In this document: in pieces, positions 1-5,604 of the stretch
Layout: each line of letters begins with the position of its first letter
How positions within the stretch are numbered: the stretch's first letter is position 1
The notes under the pieces: model-generated
What the model was told of the DNA's origin: nothing
The model's input: the letters and a program-made list of their open reading frames with translations, nothing else
The model's database searches: none
Translations under genes and position numbers: made by a program
Source: Bacteroidota bacterium
GTDB lineage: Bacteria > Bacteroidota > Bacteroidia > Bacteroidales > Prolixibacteraceae
Length of the DNA stretch: 8,644 nt
Assembly (NCBI GenBank): GCA_030691295.1
Contig: JAUYEQ010000705.1
Span: 1-8,644 of the forward strand
Direction: 5' to 3'

Positions 1-1335
1 ATAGTTGTCGAGAACAATTGCTATTGATTTTCCAACATTTTCTTTGGTTAAACGTGCCCAGATTTTAGCGCCTTCGCTGTTCATGGTCATGCTTACTTCC
101 GGACGGCTGCCCATTTCGGCGTAATCCTGACGGGCATCGGTAATTACATCGCCTTCAAGTGGTGCTCGGCCATCGCGACCGGTAACTTTAATGGCTATCA
201 AACGGTAGAATTTTTCCTCATCATCAATGGCTTTTGCAGTCCATTTAAAAGTAAGGTTACGAGGAAGCAAAGCTTTTACCTGATCCATTTTCAGGTAAGA
301 ATTTACGGTTGCTGTATCTTTAAAGTGAGAAGTACCAACAGCAGCTCCGGGAAATAATTCGCCCTGTGGGGTAGCGCTTGGTGACAATACTGAAAACAGC
401 GGGAACTGTTTTGCCATATCACCCGATGGGTCAACTGAAGCAGAGTCGGTGGTTGTTGCAGCTTCCAGTTCACTAAGCAAACTGCTGGTAGTATCGGCAA
501 CAGCAACCTGAGTTGCTGTTGTATCAGCTGGAGCAATTGATCCATCTGATTTCAGTGCAAGAATTTCTACCAGTTTCTGGTTTGCCTGTGCGAGGTATGG
601 ATAAACTTCGGTGTTGTCGTAAGTTTCCCAGAATTCGAGGTTGGCAGTTCCCTGCAACAGTTTCCGAACACGTTTTGGATCGTCAACACCCGGAAGTTCT
701 ACCAAAATACGTCCGGCAGTCTGTAACGGCTGGATGTTTGGCTGTGCAACGCCGAAACGGTCAATCCTGGTGCGGATAATGTTGAAAGAGTTGTCGATTG
801 CTACTTTTGTTTCTTTGCGCAATACATCCAAAACTTCCTTGTTCGTCGAATTGTATTTAACCTGATCTTTTAATTCAAGGGTATTGAAAATAGAAGCCAG
901 TTTTCCGTTCGGCGACACTTCTTCAAATGATTTTCCGAAGATCGTAACAAAATCGTCCTGACTGTCTTTCTGTTTTTCAACTGCCAGCCTCATCGCGGCT
1001 GTAAATGTTGAATCTTTGCTGTGGTTTGACAGTGATTTGATCAGTTCTACCACTGAAACTTCGAGGGTAACGTTCATACCTCCCTGCAAGTCGAGACCAA
1101 GACCGAGCTGGAGTTCTTTTACTTCTTTGAACGTGTATTTGCGAATTCCCAATAAGTTGTAGGCCACTTCGCTCGACATTGAGTCAAGGTAAGTGAGTTC
1201 CCTTTGTTTGTCACCTTTTGCATATTCTCTGGCGTCTTTTTCAACCTTGTTCGCAAAAAAAGTGAAGCTAAGCTGATAAACACAAATCAAACCAATGAGT
1301 ATTGCAAAAAGTCTAATTGCACCTTTGTTTTGCAT
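1..1335 (-). CDS. secD: Protein translocase subunit SecD (or N-terminal part of fused SecDF), partial
   Basis: SecD works with SecF at the SecYEG channel in the inner membrane and uses the proton gradient to help pull exported proteins across. The frame is open from ATG at 1335 to the window edge, giving 445 residues with no stop. An N-terminal membrane helix spans about residues 6-27. The family motif LGLDLQGG lies at 79-86, RTRIDRFGVAQPNIQ at 188-202, GRILVELPGVDDPKR at 208-222 and the block EVSMTMNSEGAKIW at 413-426, followed by GKSIAIVLDNY at 435-445. A low-complexity insert rich in Thr, Ser and Ala (about 255-345) interrupts the periplasmic P1 region, as is common in Bacteroidota. The C-terminal transmembrane part lies outside the window. 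Bacteroidota usually fuse SecD to SecF, but the window cannot show it. Identity is firm; the start is supported by the hydrophobic segment directly after MQNKGAIR. Confidence 0.96.
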   Translation of the reverse strand, partial: MQNKGAIRLFAILIGLICVYQLSFTFFANKVEKDAREYAKGDKQRELTYLDSMSSEVAYNLLGIRKYTFKEVKELQLGLGLDLQGGMNVTLEVSVVELIKSLSNHSKDSTFTAAMRLAVEKQKDSQDDFVTIFGKSFEEVSPNGKLASIFNTLELKDQVKYNSTNKEVLDVLRKETKVAIDNSFNIIRTRIDRFGVAQPNIQPLQTAGRILVELPGVDDPKRVRKLLQGTANLEFWETYDNTEVYPYLAQANQKLVEILALKSDGSIAPADTTATQVAVADTTSSLLSELEAATTTDSASVDPSGDMAKQFPLFSVLSPSATPQGELFPGAAVGTSHFKDTATVNSYLKMDQVKALLPRNLTFKWTAKAIDDEEKFYRLIAIKVTGRDGRAPLEGDVITDARQDYAEMGSRPEVSMTMNSEGAKIWARLTKENVGKSIAIVLDNY

Positions 1336-1473
1336 TTGTAAAAAATTTAAATTGTTTGAAAATATTGTTAACGGTATAATTTATTCAGGAAAAGTGATTT
1401 TGCTGCTCTTGCAATTGAATGGAACGATTTCTGGTCCGCACGCAATTCTTCCTGATAAAAGAGAAGCTGAAAA

Positions 1474-1881
1474 TTATGAAAGTGGTGGTGTGTCGTCGGG
1501 ACTGGAATAGATAACCCGGTTAAAAGGCAGTGAATGAAACGAACAGGCAGCTGTTGCGAATGAATGCGATGATTCAGCTTTCATCAGTTGAAAAGTCCGT
1601 AAATTATAATGTTTTAATAGAAATTTATTTTGGGTGCATGCAAAACGGAAGCGTATAAAGTACTCGCCTGCTACTGTTTTTAAACTGAATGTATTTACCT
1701 GGTTGAATAAAAACATTTTGCCGGCTTCGAAATCATTTTCAGTAGAGGTTTTCGTATTTAAATCGGCAAATTTCTGATTGGCGGCATTGTACATATCAAA
1801 CACAGCAGCAGCGCATACCATGGCAATGAGCAGGCACAGGCGCAACAACGAATGTTTTGAAATGTATTTCTTCAGATTCAT
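1474..1881 (-). CDS. Small membrane-anchored protein of unknown function
   Basis: I do not recognise a family for this 135-residue protein. It begins with a basic stretch (MNLKKYISKH) followed by one hydrophobic segment at about 11-29, which fits a signal anchor or uncleaved signal peptide. The rest would then lie outside the inner membrane. The remainder is mixed, with two Cys (82 and 113), a basic-aromatic stretch around 73-100 and a tail ending in SSPDDTPPLS. The gene is on the same strand as secD and ends 138 bp before it. It starts 76 bp after the protease gene ends. A Bacteroidota-type -7 box lies just upstream (1902-1909). The opposite strand offers only short overlapping frames, so this is the best reading of the interval. 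It is probably a real gene, but the function is open. Confidence 0.6.
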   Translation of the reverse strand: MNLKKYISKHSLLRLCLLIAMVCAAAVFDMYNAANQKFADLNTKTSTENDFEAGKMFLFNQVNTFSLKTVAGEYFIRFRFACTQNKFLLKHYNLRTFQLMKAESSHSFATAACSFHSLPFNRVIYSSPDDTPPLS

Positions 1882-1901
1882 AAATCCATTTTTTCAGCCG
1901 C

Positions 1902-1909
1902 CAAATATA
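1902..1909 (-). promoter_or_regulatory. Candidate -7 promoter element for the 135-residue gene
   Basis: On the minus strand these bases read TATATTTG, matching the Bacteroidota -7 consensus TAnnTTTG, about 20 bases in front of the ATG at 1881. I see no good TTTG -33 element at the usual 19-21 base spacing, so the call rests on one box in AT-rich DNA. Confidence 0.3.
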
Positions 1910-1957
1910 TAGTTTTTTTTGAAATAATATGATGTCTGTTTTCTGTTGTCGGGCAGC

Positions 1958-2386
1958 CTACGGAATATGAAACTGAATTGTTTTTTTATTGTAGTCGATC
2001 AGGCATTTGTACTGCATAAGGATATCGCCTCCCAGAAGTCCGGCGATCTTGTGAGAACTGTATTTTCCGTATATTTCATTTACATGATTCAGGTCAATCA
2101 GGGCAACTTTTTGGTCGGTAATTTCCAATTTTCCCAGCTTCAGGAAGAACATTTTTCCTACTGAAGTTTCCATCATTCCCTGATTAATTCCAGCGCTGTG
2201 ATAGTCATCTTCATTGTCGGAATCCAACACTTCGAAGTAAAGATCCTGGTTGATGTCCAGCACCGATTTTGATGCTCCCGTGTCGATAATCCAGCAGGAT
2301 GGAGTTCCATCCTGAAATTCCCCATCAATCAGGATGTGATAATTATCCTTTTCGAGTTCAATTATTTGTAGCGGTATTTCAATCAT
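1958..2386 (-). CDS. Retropepsin-like aspartyl protease domain protein
   Basis: This is a single-domain clan AA (retropepsin fold) protein of 142 residues, counted from ATG at 2386. The catalytic signature is WIIDTGASKSVLD at 32-44, with the active-site Asp at 35. The second hallmark of the fold, a hydrophobic-Gly flap-support motif, appears as IAGLLGGDILMQY at 114-126, followed by the closing strand CLIDYNKKTIQF. Retropepsins act as dimers with one Asp-Thr-Gly from each subunit, so a homodimer is expected. There is no signal peptide or membrane segment, so it is predicted to be cytoplasmic, unlike many secreted or membrane-bound bacterial relatives. A TTG at 2410 would add eight residues. 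I prefer the ATG because the conserved part starts there and TTG starts are rare. The gene may be co-transcribed with the small membrane protein downstream. The substrate is unknown. Confidence 0.85.
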   Translation of the reverse strand: MIEIPLQIIELEKDNYHILIDGEFQDGTPSCWIIDTGASKSVLDINQDLYFEVLDSDNEDDYHSAGINQGMMETSVGKMFFLKLGKLEITDQKVALIDLNHVNEIYGKYSSHKIAGLLGGDILMQYKCLIDYNKKTIQFHIP

Positions 2387-2443
2387 AAAGCAAAAAGTTC
2401 CATCCTTCAATTAGATATATAATATCAATAGTTAATATTCACA

Positions 2444-2527
2444 ACTCACCCCGAAGTCCGCAGGCGGCCTTCCCCCCTCTCTTTTTTAAAGAGGGGGGGA
2501 GAGCATCGAAGATGCGACGGGGTGAGT
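2444..2527. repeat. Multi-hairpin intergenic palindromic repeat (REP/MITE-like)
   Basis: An 84-bp element is bounded by a perfect 10-bp inverted repeat, ACTCACCCCG at 2444-2453 and CGGGGTGAGT at 2518-2527. Three smaller dyads lie inside it: CCGC-AG-GCGG at 2458-2467, a pyrimidine/purine stem TCCCCCC...GGGGGGA around 2471-2500, and GCATC-GAA-GATGC at 2503-2515. Folded as single strand it gives a cloverleaf-like shape with one outer stem and three arms. It lies between the mdh terminator and the protease gene and contains no reading frame. The GC-rich, highly symmetrical structure in AT-rich surroundings suggests a dispersed repeat mobilised in trans. Copy number cannot be seen from one window. 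Confidence 0.7.
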
Positions 2528-2572
2528 AAATAATTACAATATGTATATCTTTTTTCTTTCTATATAGACACT

Positions 2573-2603
2573 AAAAAAAGCCCCTGCAATTTCTCGCAGA
2601 GGC
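2573..2603 (-). terminator. Rho-independent terminator of mdh
   Basis: On the minus strand an 8-bp stem (GCCTCTGC paired with GCAGGGGC, one wobble pair) with an 8-base loop is followed directly by seven T. It begins 41 bases after the mdh stop codon, the expected place and direction for ending the mdh transcript. It also separates mdh from the protease gene further downstream. Confidence 0.88.
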
Positions 2604-2644
2604 TCCAAATATATAGCTTATTGTTTGTTTTGTCCTAAAAAAGA

Positions 2645-3580
2645 CTAAAGAATATTCATTCCGTCAACAACGTCCATGATTTCTTTCACTGAAGCAGCCG
2701 ATTCAACCAACAAAGCCTGTTCGTCAGCGGTCAAATTAACTTCTATGATTTTCTCCACTCCGTTTTTGCCCAGTTTAACCGGAACACCAACAAAAACATC
2801 GTTTAAGCCAAATTCGCCTTCCATTTTCACACAACATGGGAAGATGCGTTTCTGATCCATCACAATTGCTTCAACCATTTGTGCAGCAGCCGAACCCGGA
2901 GCATACCAGGCCGAAGTTCCCATCAGGTTTACCAATTCGCCGCCACCTTTTTTGGTACGGTCGATAATTTTGTCCAAAGTTTCTTTGTCAATCATTTCAG
3001 TAACAGGAATGCCTGAAACCGTTGTATAGCGGGGTAGTGGAACCATCGTGTCTCCGTGTCCGCCCATTAATAAAGCCTGAATGTCGCGTGGCGAAATATC
3101 CAAAGCTTCGGCAAGAAAAGCACGGTAACGGGCAGTATCGAGGATTCCGGCCATACCCATCACTTTGTTTTTCGATGTTTTTGCAACCGCATAAGCAACG
3201 TACGTCATTACGTCCAATGGGTTCGAAACAACGATAATAATGGCATTTGGCGAATATTTGATGACGTTTTCGGTAACGCTTTTTACGATGCCTGCGTTGA
3301 TCGAAATCAAATCGTCGCGGCTCATTCCCGGTTTGCGCGGAACACCTGATGTAATAACAACAACATCAGAATCAGCTGATTTTGAATAGTCGTTGGTAGC
3401 TCCGACCAAACGGGTGTCGTAATAATTAATGGGGGCAGTTTGCCACAAGTCCAATGACTTTCCTTCTGACAATCCTTCTTTAATATCAAGTAAAACTACT
3501 TCTTTTACAATGTTTTTTTCGGCTACGATCTGTGCGCAGGTAGCTCCAACATTTCCGGCACCAACTACTGTTACTTTCAT
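2645..3580 (-). CDS. mdh: Malate dehydrogenase, NAD-dependent
   Basis: This cytoplasmic enzyme of the TCA cycle interconverts malate and oxaloacetate with NAD. The 311 residues match the usual length of the LDH-like bacterial MDH group. The Rossmann motif GAGNVG is at 7-12, with Asp32 at the end of the second strand, as expected for NAD rather than NADP. The substrate-loop residues Arg82 and Arg88 lie in PRKPGMSRDD; an Arg at 82 indicates malate rather than lactate specificity. Asn120 sits in VVSNPLD, Asp148 and Arg151 in GILDTARY, and the catalytic His175 in GGHGD. The frame stays open for 31 more codons upstream, but those residues are basic and unlike the family, and KVTVVGAGNVG must sit at the N terminus. 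The ATG at 3580 is therefore the start. The gene has its own candidate promoter and terminator and looks monocistronic. Confidence 0.97.
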   Translation of the reverse strand: MKVTVVGAGNVGATCAQIVAEKNIVKEVVLLDIKEGLSEGKSLDLWQTAPINYYDTRLVGATNDYSKSADSDVVVITSGVPRKPGMSRDDLISINAGIVKSVTENVIKYSPNAIIIVVSNPLDVMTYVAYAVAKTSKNKVMGMAGILDTARYRAFLAEALDISPRDIQALLMGGHGDTMVPLPRYTTVSGIPVTEMIDKETLDKIIDRTKKGGGELVNLMGTSAWYAPGSAAAQMVEAIVMDQKRIFPCCVKMEGEFGLNDVFVGVPVKLGKNGVEKIIEVNLTADEQALLVESAASVKEIMDVVDGMNIL

Positions 3581-3852
3581 GGTTGTATTTTTGTTTATTA
3601 CTTTTTTTTTTATTCGATTGCAAAGATAAAAGGTATTTTGAATTGGAACTACTTTTTTCAATGTGCTTAACAATTTGGTAAAGAAACAATCAATCAGGTT
3701 GTTACAGAAAATTTAGAATATCTGTAAAGCATGATTTTAGTCAACATTTTAATTCTGAATTGTGCTTGATTCTAAGATTTTCAACTTGTTTCTCAGGCTT
3801 CTCCGTGTTTTTATTTTATTCTCCTCTGGATATGCACTAATTCTCGCGAATG
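3581..3852. other. Gene-free leader region upstream of mdh
   Basis: AT-rich DNA between the mdh start and the 21-bp array. Apart from the mdh -7 box I see no gene, RNA or clear hairpin. The overlapping frames here are the upstream extension of mdh and its antisense, and they look like chance openings. Confidence 0.5.
3621..3628 (-). promoter_or_regulatory. Candidate -7 promoter element for mdh
   Basis: The minus strand reads TATCTTTG here, a perfect match to the Bacteroidota -7 consensus TAnnTTTG, 40 bases before the mdh ATG. The implied leader is about 30-35 bases. No convincing -33 TTTG is visible at the right distance, so the assignment depends on the single box and its position. Confidence 0.4.
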
Positions 3853-4167
3853 TAAAGGCGAAACGTTGATATTACCCGGCGATTCATCAATGTGAACAGG
3901 CAATTTGTTCGTTTCGTGTGTCGATTCATTGATTTCATGTGCCAACTTGTCCACTTCATGCGCCAACTTGTCCACTTCATGTGTCGATTCATTGATTTGA
4001 TGCGACGATTAATCAATGTGAACAGGCAATTGGTTCATTTAATGAGGCGATTAGCCAATGTTGAAGGTCGTTTAGACGATATTATGTGTCGATTAGACCA
4101 TATTGGGAGGCAAGTAGATCATATCGGGTGACAAGTTAACGGTTTCGGGTGAAAAGAAGTAAATAAA
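3853..4167 (+). repeat. 21-bp tandem repeat array coding degenerate coiled-coil heptads
   Basis: Fifteen consecutive 21-bp units run without a gap or register change, diverging at both ends; a weak sixteenth may reach 4188. By eye, G at unit position 5 is invariant. C at 7, A at 9, T at 11, A at 17 and T at 20 are almost invariant. Positions 5, 8, 11, 14, 17 and 20 (three bases apart) are the constrained ones, as expected for a sequence once under coding selection. In the plus frame each unit is one heptad such as MCRFIDF, MRQLVHF, MRRLANV or MCRLDHI, with hydrophobic residues at heptad places 4 and 7, the spacing of a coiled coil. That frame is open from after the TAA at 3853 to a TGA at 4129. 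Its only reasonable start is a GTG at 3892 (79 residues). Units 14 and 15 each contain an in-frame TGA. I therefore list it as a repeat, possibly a decayed or short coiled-coil gene, rather than as a CDS. Confidence 0.85.
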
Positions 4168-4199
4168 CCGGGCCGGTCAATGTTGATGGAAAGAAAATA

Positions 4200-4293
4200 T
4201 AAAGCCTGAAAAAAGCATTGGGTTCTCAAAGTTTACCAAGCAGGTAGTGGATTAGACTTTTAGCGACACACCCATTTTGATTTTCAGGCTTTA
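4200..4293 (-). repeat. 13-bp perfect inverted repeat with 68-base loop
   Basis: TAAAGCCTGAAAA at 4200-4212 is the exact reverse complement of TTTTCAGGCTTTA at 4281-4293. The pair starts 8 bases after the stop of the 232-residue gene and, read on the minus strand, ends in a U-rich run. It could be a transcript-end structure with an unusually long loop, a small structured RNA, or a non-autonomous element. No coding potential is seen inside. Confidence 0.5.
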
Positions 4294-4301
4294 ATTGTGA
4301 A

Positions 4302-5000
4302 TTAATTTGCGGCGGTTTCGGCAGCGGTTGATTCAGCCTGTTTTGCTGTTTTTCCTTTACCGTAATTTACAATTATTCTTGCTGCTTTGTACCGGGCAAT
4401 TACATCTTCGTCTTCTATAAAACCTTCAATCATATCGTCAAGAATGGCAATCCGGTTGTTCAGTGACCCGACCAGATCCGAAATATCCTGAATTGAAACT
4501 GTTTTGCTTGTTTTTACAGTCGAACGCCCTTCGATGTGCCCATTGTAAACCCCGATAAGCTGGCGGATATTTGCAAGTTCATCAGCTGTAATTTTAAACG
4601 GCGACAAAACGTTGAGCATCGATTCCGCTTTATTTATTATTGCATTACAGCGGCTAATCACATCTTTTTCCATGCCGGCAGAGAGTGAGCTTACCGAATG
4701 ATCGGCAAGCTGCAGAAGTACATTGTCGTTGTTGCGGCGTGCATAAACACACATTTTACGGCAAAGCTTGAAGGTAGAGCGAATGGTAGTGTCGAGAGTG
4801 AAATTTTTCGAATGGGTATAACCTGTTGAGTCGAGGCCTGAAACAAGTCCCAGCCCTTCGGTCGCGAGGTTATATTCAGATTCGATTGCTTCAACTTCCG
4901 AAACAATTTCCGGTTCTTCTGACCAGAATGCGTGATCTTTCCTCAGATTGGCCAGCACTGCCTGCACCATTGTAAGGTAATTTGATTCTGACTGCTTCAT
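4302..5000 (-). CDS. Conserved-looking helical protein of unknown function
   Basis: This 232-residue protein has no signal peptide and no membrane segment, and it looks almost entirely alpha-helical from its amphipathic pattern. It is probably cytoplasmic. Notable stretches are FWSEEPEIVSEVEAIESEY (25-43) and LCRKMCVYARRNNDNVLLQ (79-97). The C-terminal region is LNNRIAILDDMIEGF (180-194) followed by YKAARIIVNYG (204-214), ending in an Ala/Thr/Lys-rich tail. The layout resembles a set of Bacteroidota proteins made of helical repeats that end in an AR-hydrophobic-xxG motif, but that is from memory and weak. The ATG at 5000 follows a T/A-rich stretch and the frame has no alternative upstream. 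It stands alone: the array and inverted repeat follow it, and a long intergenic gap precedes it. The function is unknown. Confidence 0.8.
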   Translation of the reverse strand: MKQSESNYLTMVQAVLANLRKDHAFWSEEPEIVSEVEAIESEYNLATEGLGLVSGLDSTGYTHSKNFTLDTTIRSTFKLCRKMCVYARRNNDNVLLQLADHSVSSLSAGMEKDVISRCNAIINKAESMLNVLSPFKITADELANIRQLIGVYNGHIEGRSTVKTSKTVSIQDISDLVGSLNNRIAILDDMIEGFIEDEDVIARYKAARIIVNYGKGKTAKQAESTAAETAAN

Positions 5001-5410
5001 TGATTTTTTTTTTAAAGATTAATTGATTGACCTGCTTGGGTATCGTCAACCAAGTTACAATAATTAAATCAAATGTTCGGCATGCTCAATGAATTATTTT
5101 TGAAATAAATCGAATTTATGTTGGGTAAGGGCATAAAAGTTCAAAAAATACATTGATGCCTGGCAAACAAGCGACGAAATTGGGAGCCGGGAAGCACGGC
5201 TTGTTTTAACGAGGCTACGATCGCAGTATTTTTTTTGAAATATCCAAATTCATGGATGGCGTTAACAGGCCTAAAAGGGCTGGAAATATTTTTTCGCCAT
5301 CCGGTTAAATAGAATTTTTTGCACGAAGTGACTGTTTTTTTATTCGAACCATCGTATTTTATAAGTGAAACGACAAAAAAAGTGATTAAAAAATTCTTTG
5401 CGATTATGCA

Positions 5411-5439
5411 ATGTTGTACAACATAATAGCGGGGGGGGG
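5411..5439. promoter_or_regulatory. 14-bp palindrome followed by a nine-G tract
   Basis: ATGTTGTACAACAT at 5411-5424 is a perfect palindrome of the size and symmetry expected for a dimeric regulator's operator. It is nested in a second, looser dyad, TTATG (5404-5408) with CATAA (5422-5426). Nine consecutive G follow at 5431-5439, long enough to be slippage-prone. The site lies 166 bases before the first gene of the plus-strand cassette. A regulatory role is inferred. Confidence 0.4.
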
Positions 5440-5502
5440 TACTTTTCCCCTTTTTTAGAATTAATAGATTGAAGGCATACAATTTCGAATGTTTTCTCAT
5501 TC

Positions 5503-5541
5503 AAAACAAAAACCCCGCTCTGCGGACGAGGCAGAACGGGG
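5503..5541 (-). terminator. Minus-strand intrinsic terminator without an obvious gene
   Basis: A strong stem pairs CCCCGCTCTGC (5513-5523) with GCAGAACGGGG (5531-5541), with one mismatch and a 7-base loop. On the minus strand the stem is followed by TTTTTGTTTT, the classic intrinsic terminator form. The plus-strand side has no U run. The next gene on its 5' side (5605 onward) runs in the opposite direction, so no minus-strand transcript that needs ending is visible. Confidence 0.7.
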
Positions 5542-5604
5542 CAATTAATACAAATAACTATTTATAAACCGGGGGCGAAAGCCACCCACAAAACAATCAA
5601 AAGT

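Larger units (their letters stand above)
5001..5604. other. Long intergenic gap between divergent genes
   Basis: These 604 bp separate the minus-strand helical-protein gene from the plus-strand surface cassette. They should hold the promoters of both, but I find no convincing -33/-7 pair. A minus-strand frame of 119 codons (5141-5500) is open but Cys-, Lys- and Arg-rich and unlike a protein family, so I do not call it. The complementary plus strand shows a more protein-like stretch at 5137-5308, split by a T run. The gap also carries a palindrome with a G run and a minus-strand terminator, listed separately. Confidence 0.5.

Noticed and set aside
303..779. Short frames on both strands within 303-1510
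   Set aside because: They overlap the conserved secD frame in other registers and show no family features.
2387..2410. Eight-residue extension of the protease from TTG at 2410
   Set aside because: An in-frame ATG at 2386 sits exactly at the start of the conserved domain, and TTG starts are uncommon.
2444..2527. Second terminator of mdh
   Set aside because: The element has several stems and no T run after its outer stem on either strand, and a proper terminator lies between it and mdh.
3581..3673. N-terminal extension of malate dehydrogenase by 31 residues
   Set aside because: The extension is unlike the family, whose N terminus is the beta strand before GxGxxG, and it would overlap the candidate promoter box.
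3892..4131. 79-codon plus-strand frame as an ordinary gene
   Set aside because: It lies wholly inside the 21-bp array, needs a GTG start within a unit, and equivalent stops cut the flanking units. I treat it as repeat DNA with possible coding history.
3853..4167. CRISPR array
   Set aside because: The 21-bp units are directly adjacent with no unique spacers, they diverge gradually, and no cas genes are present.
5141..5500. 119-codon minus-strand frame as a gene
   Set aside because: The composition is Cys/Lys/Arg-rich with no domain feel, it contains the G9/C9 run, and its complement looks more protein-like. It starts directly after a terminator on the same strand.
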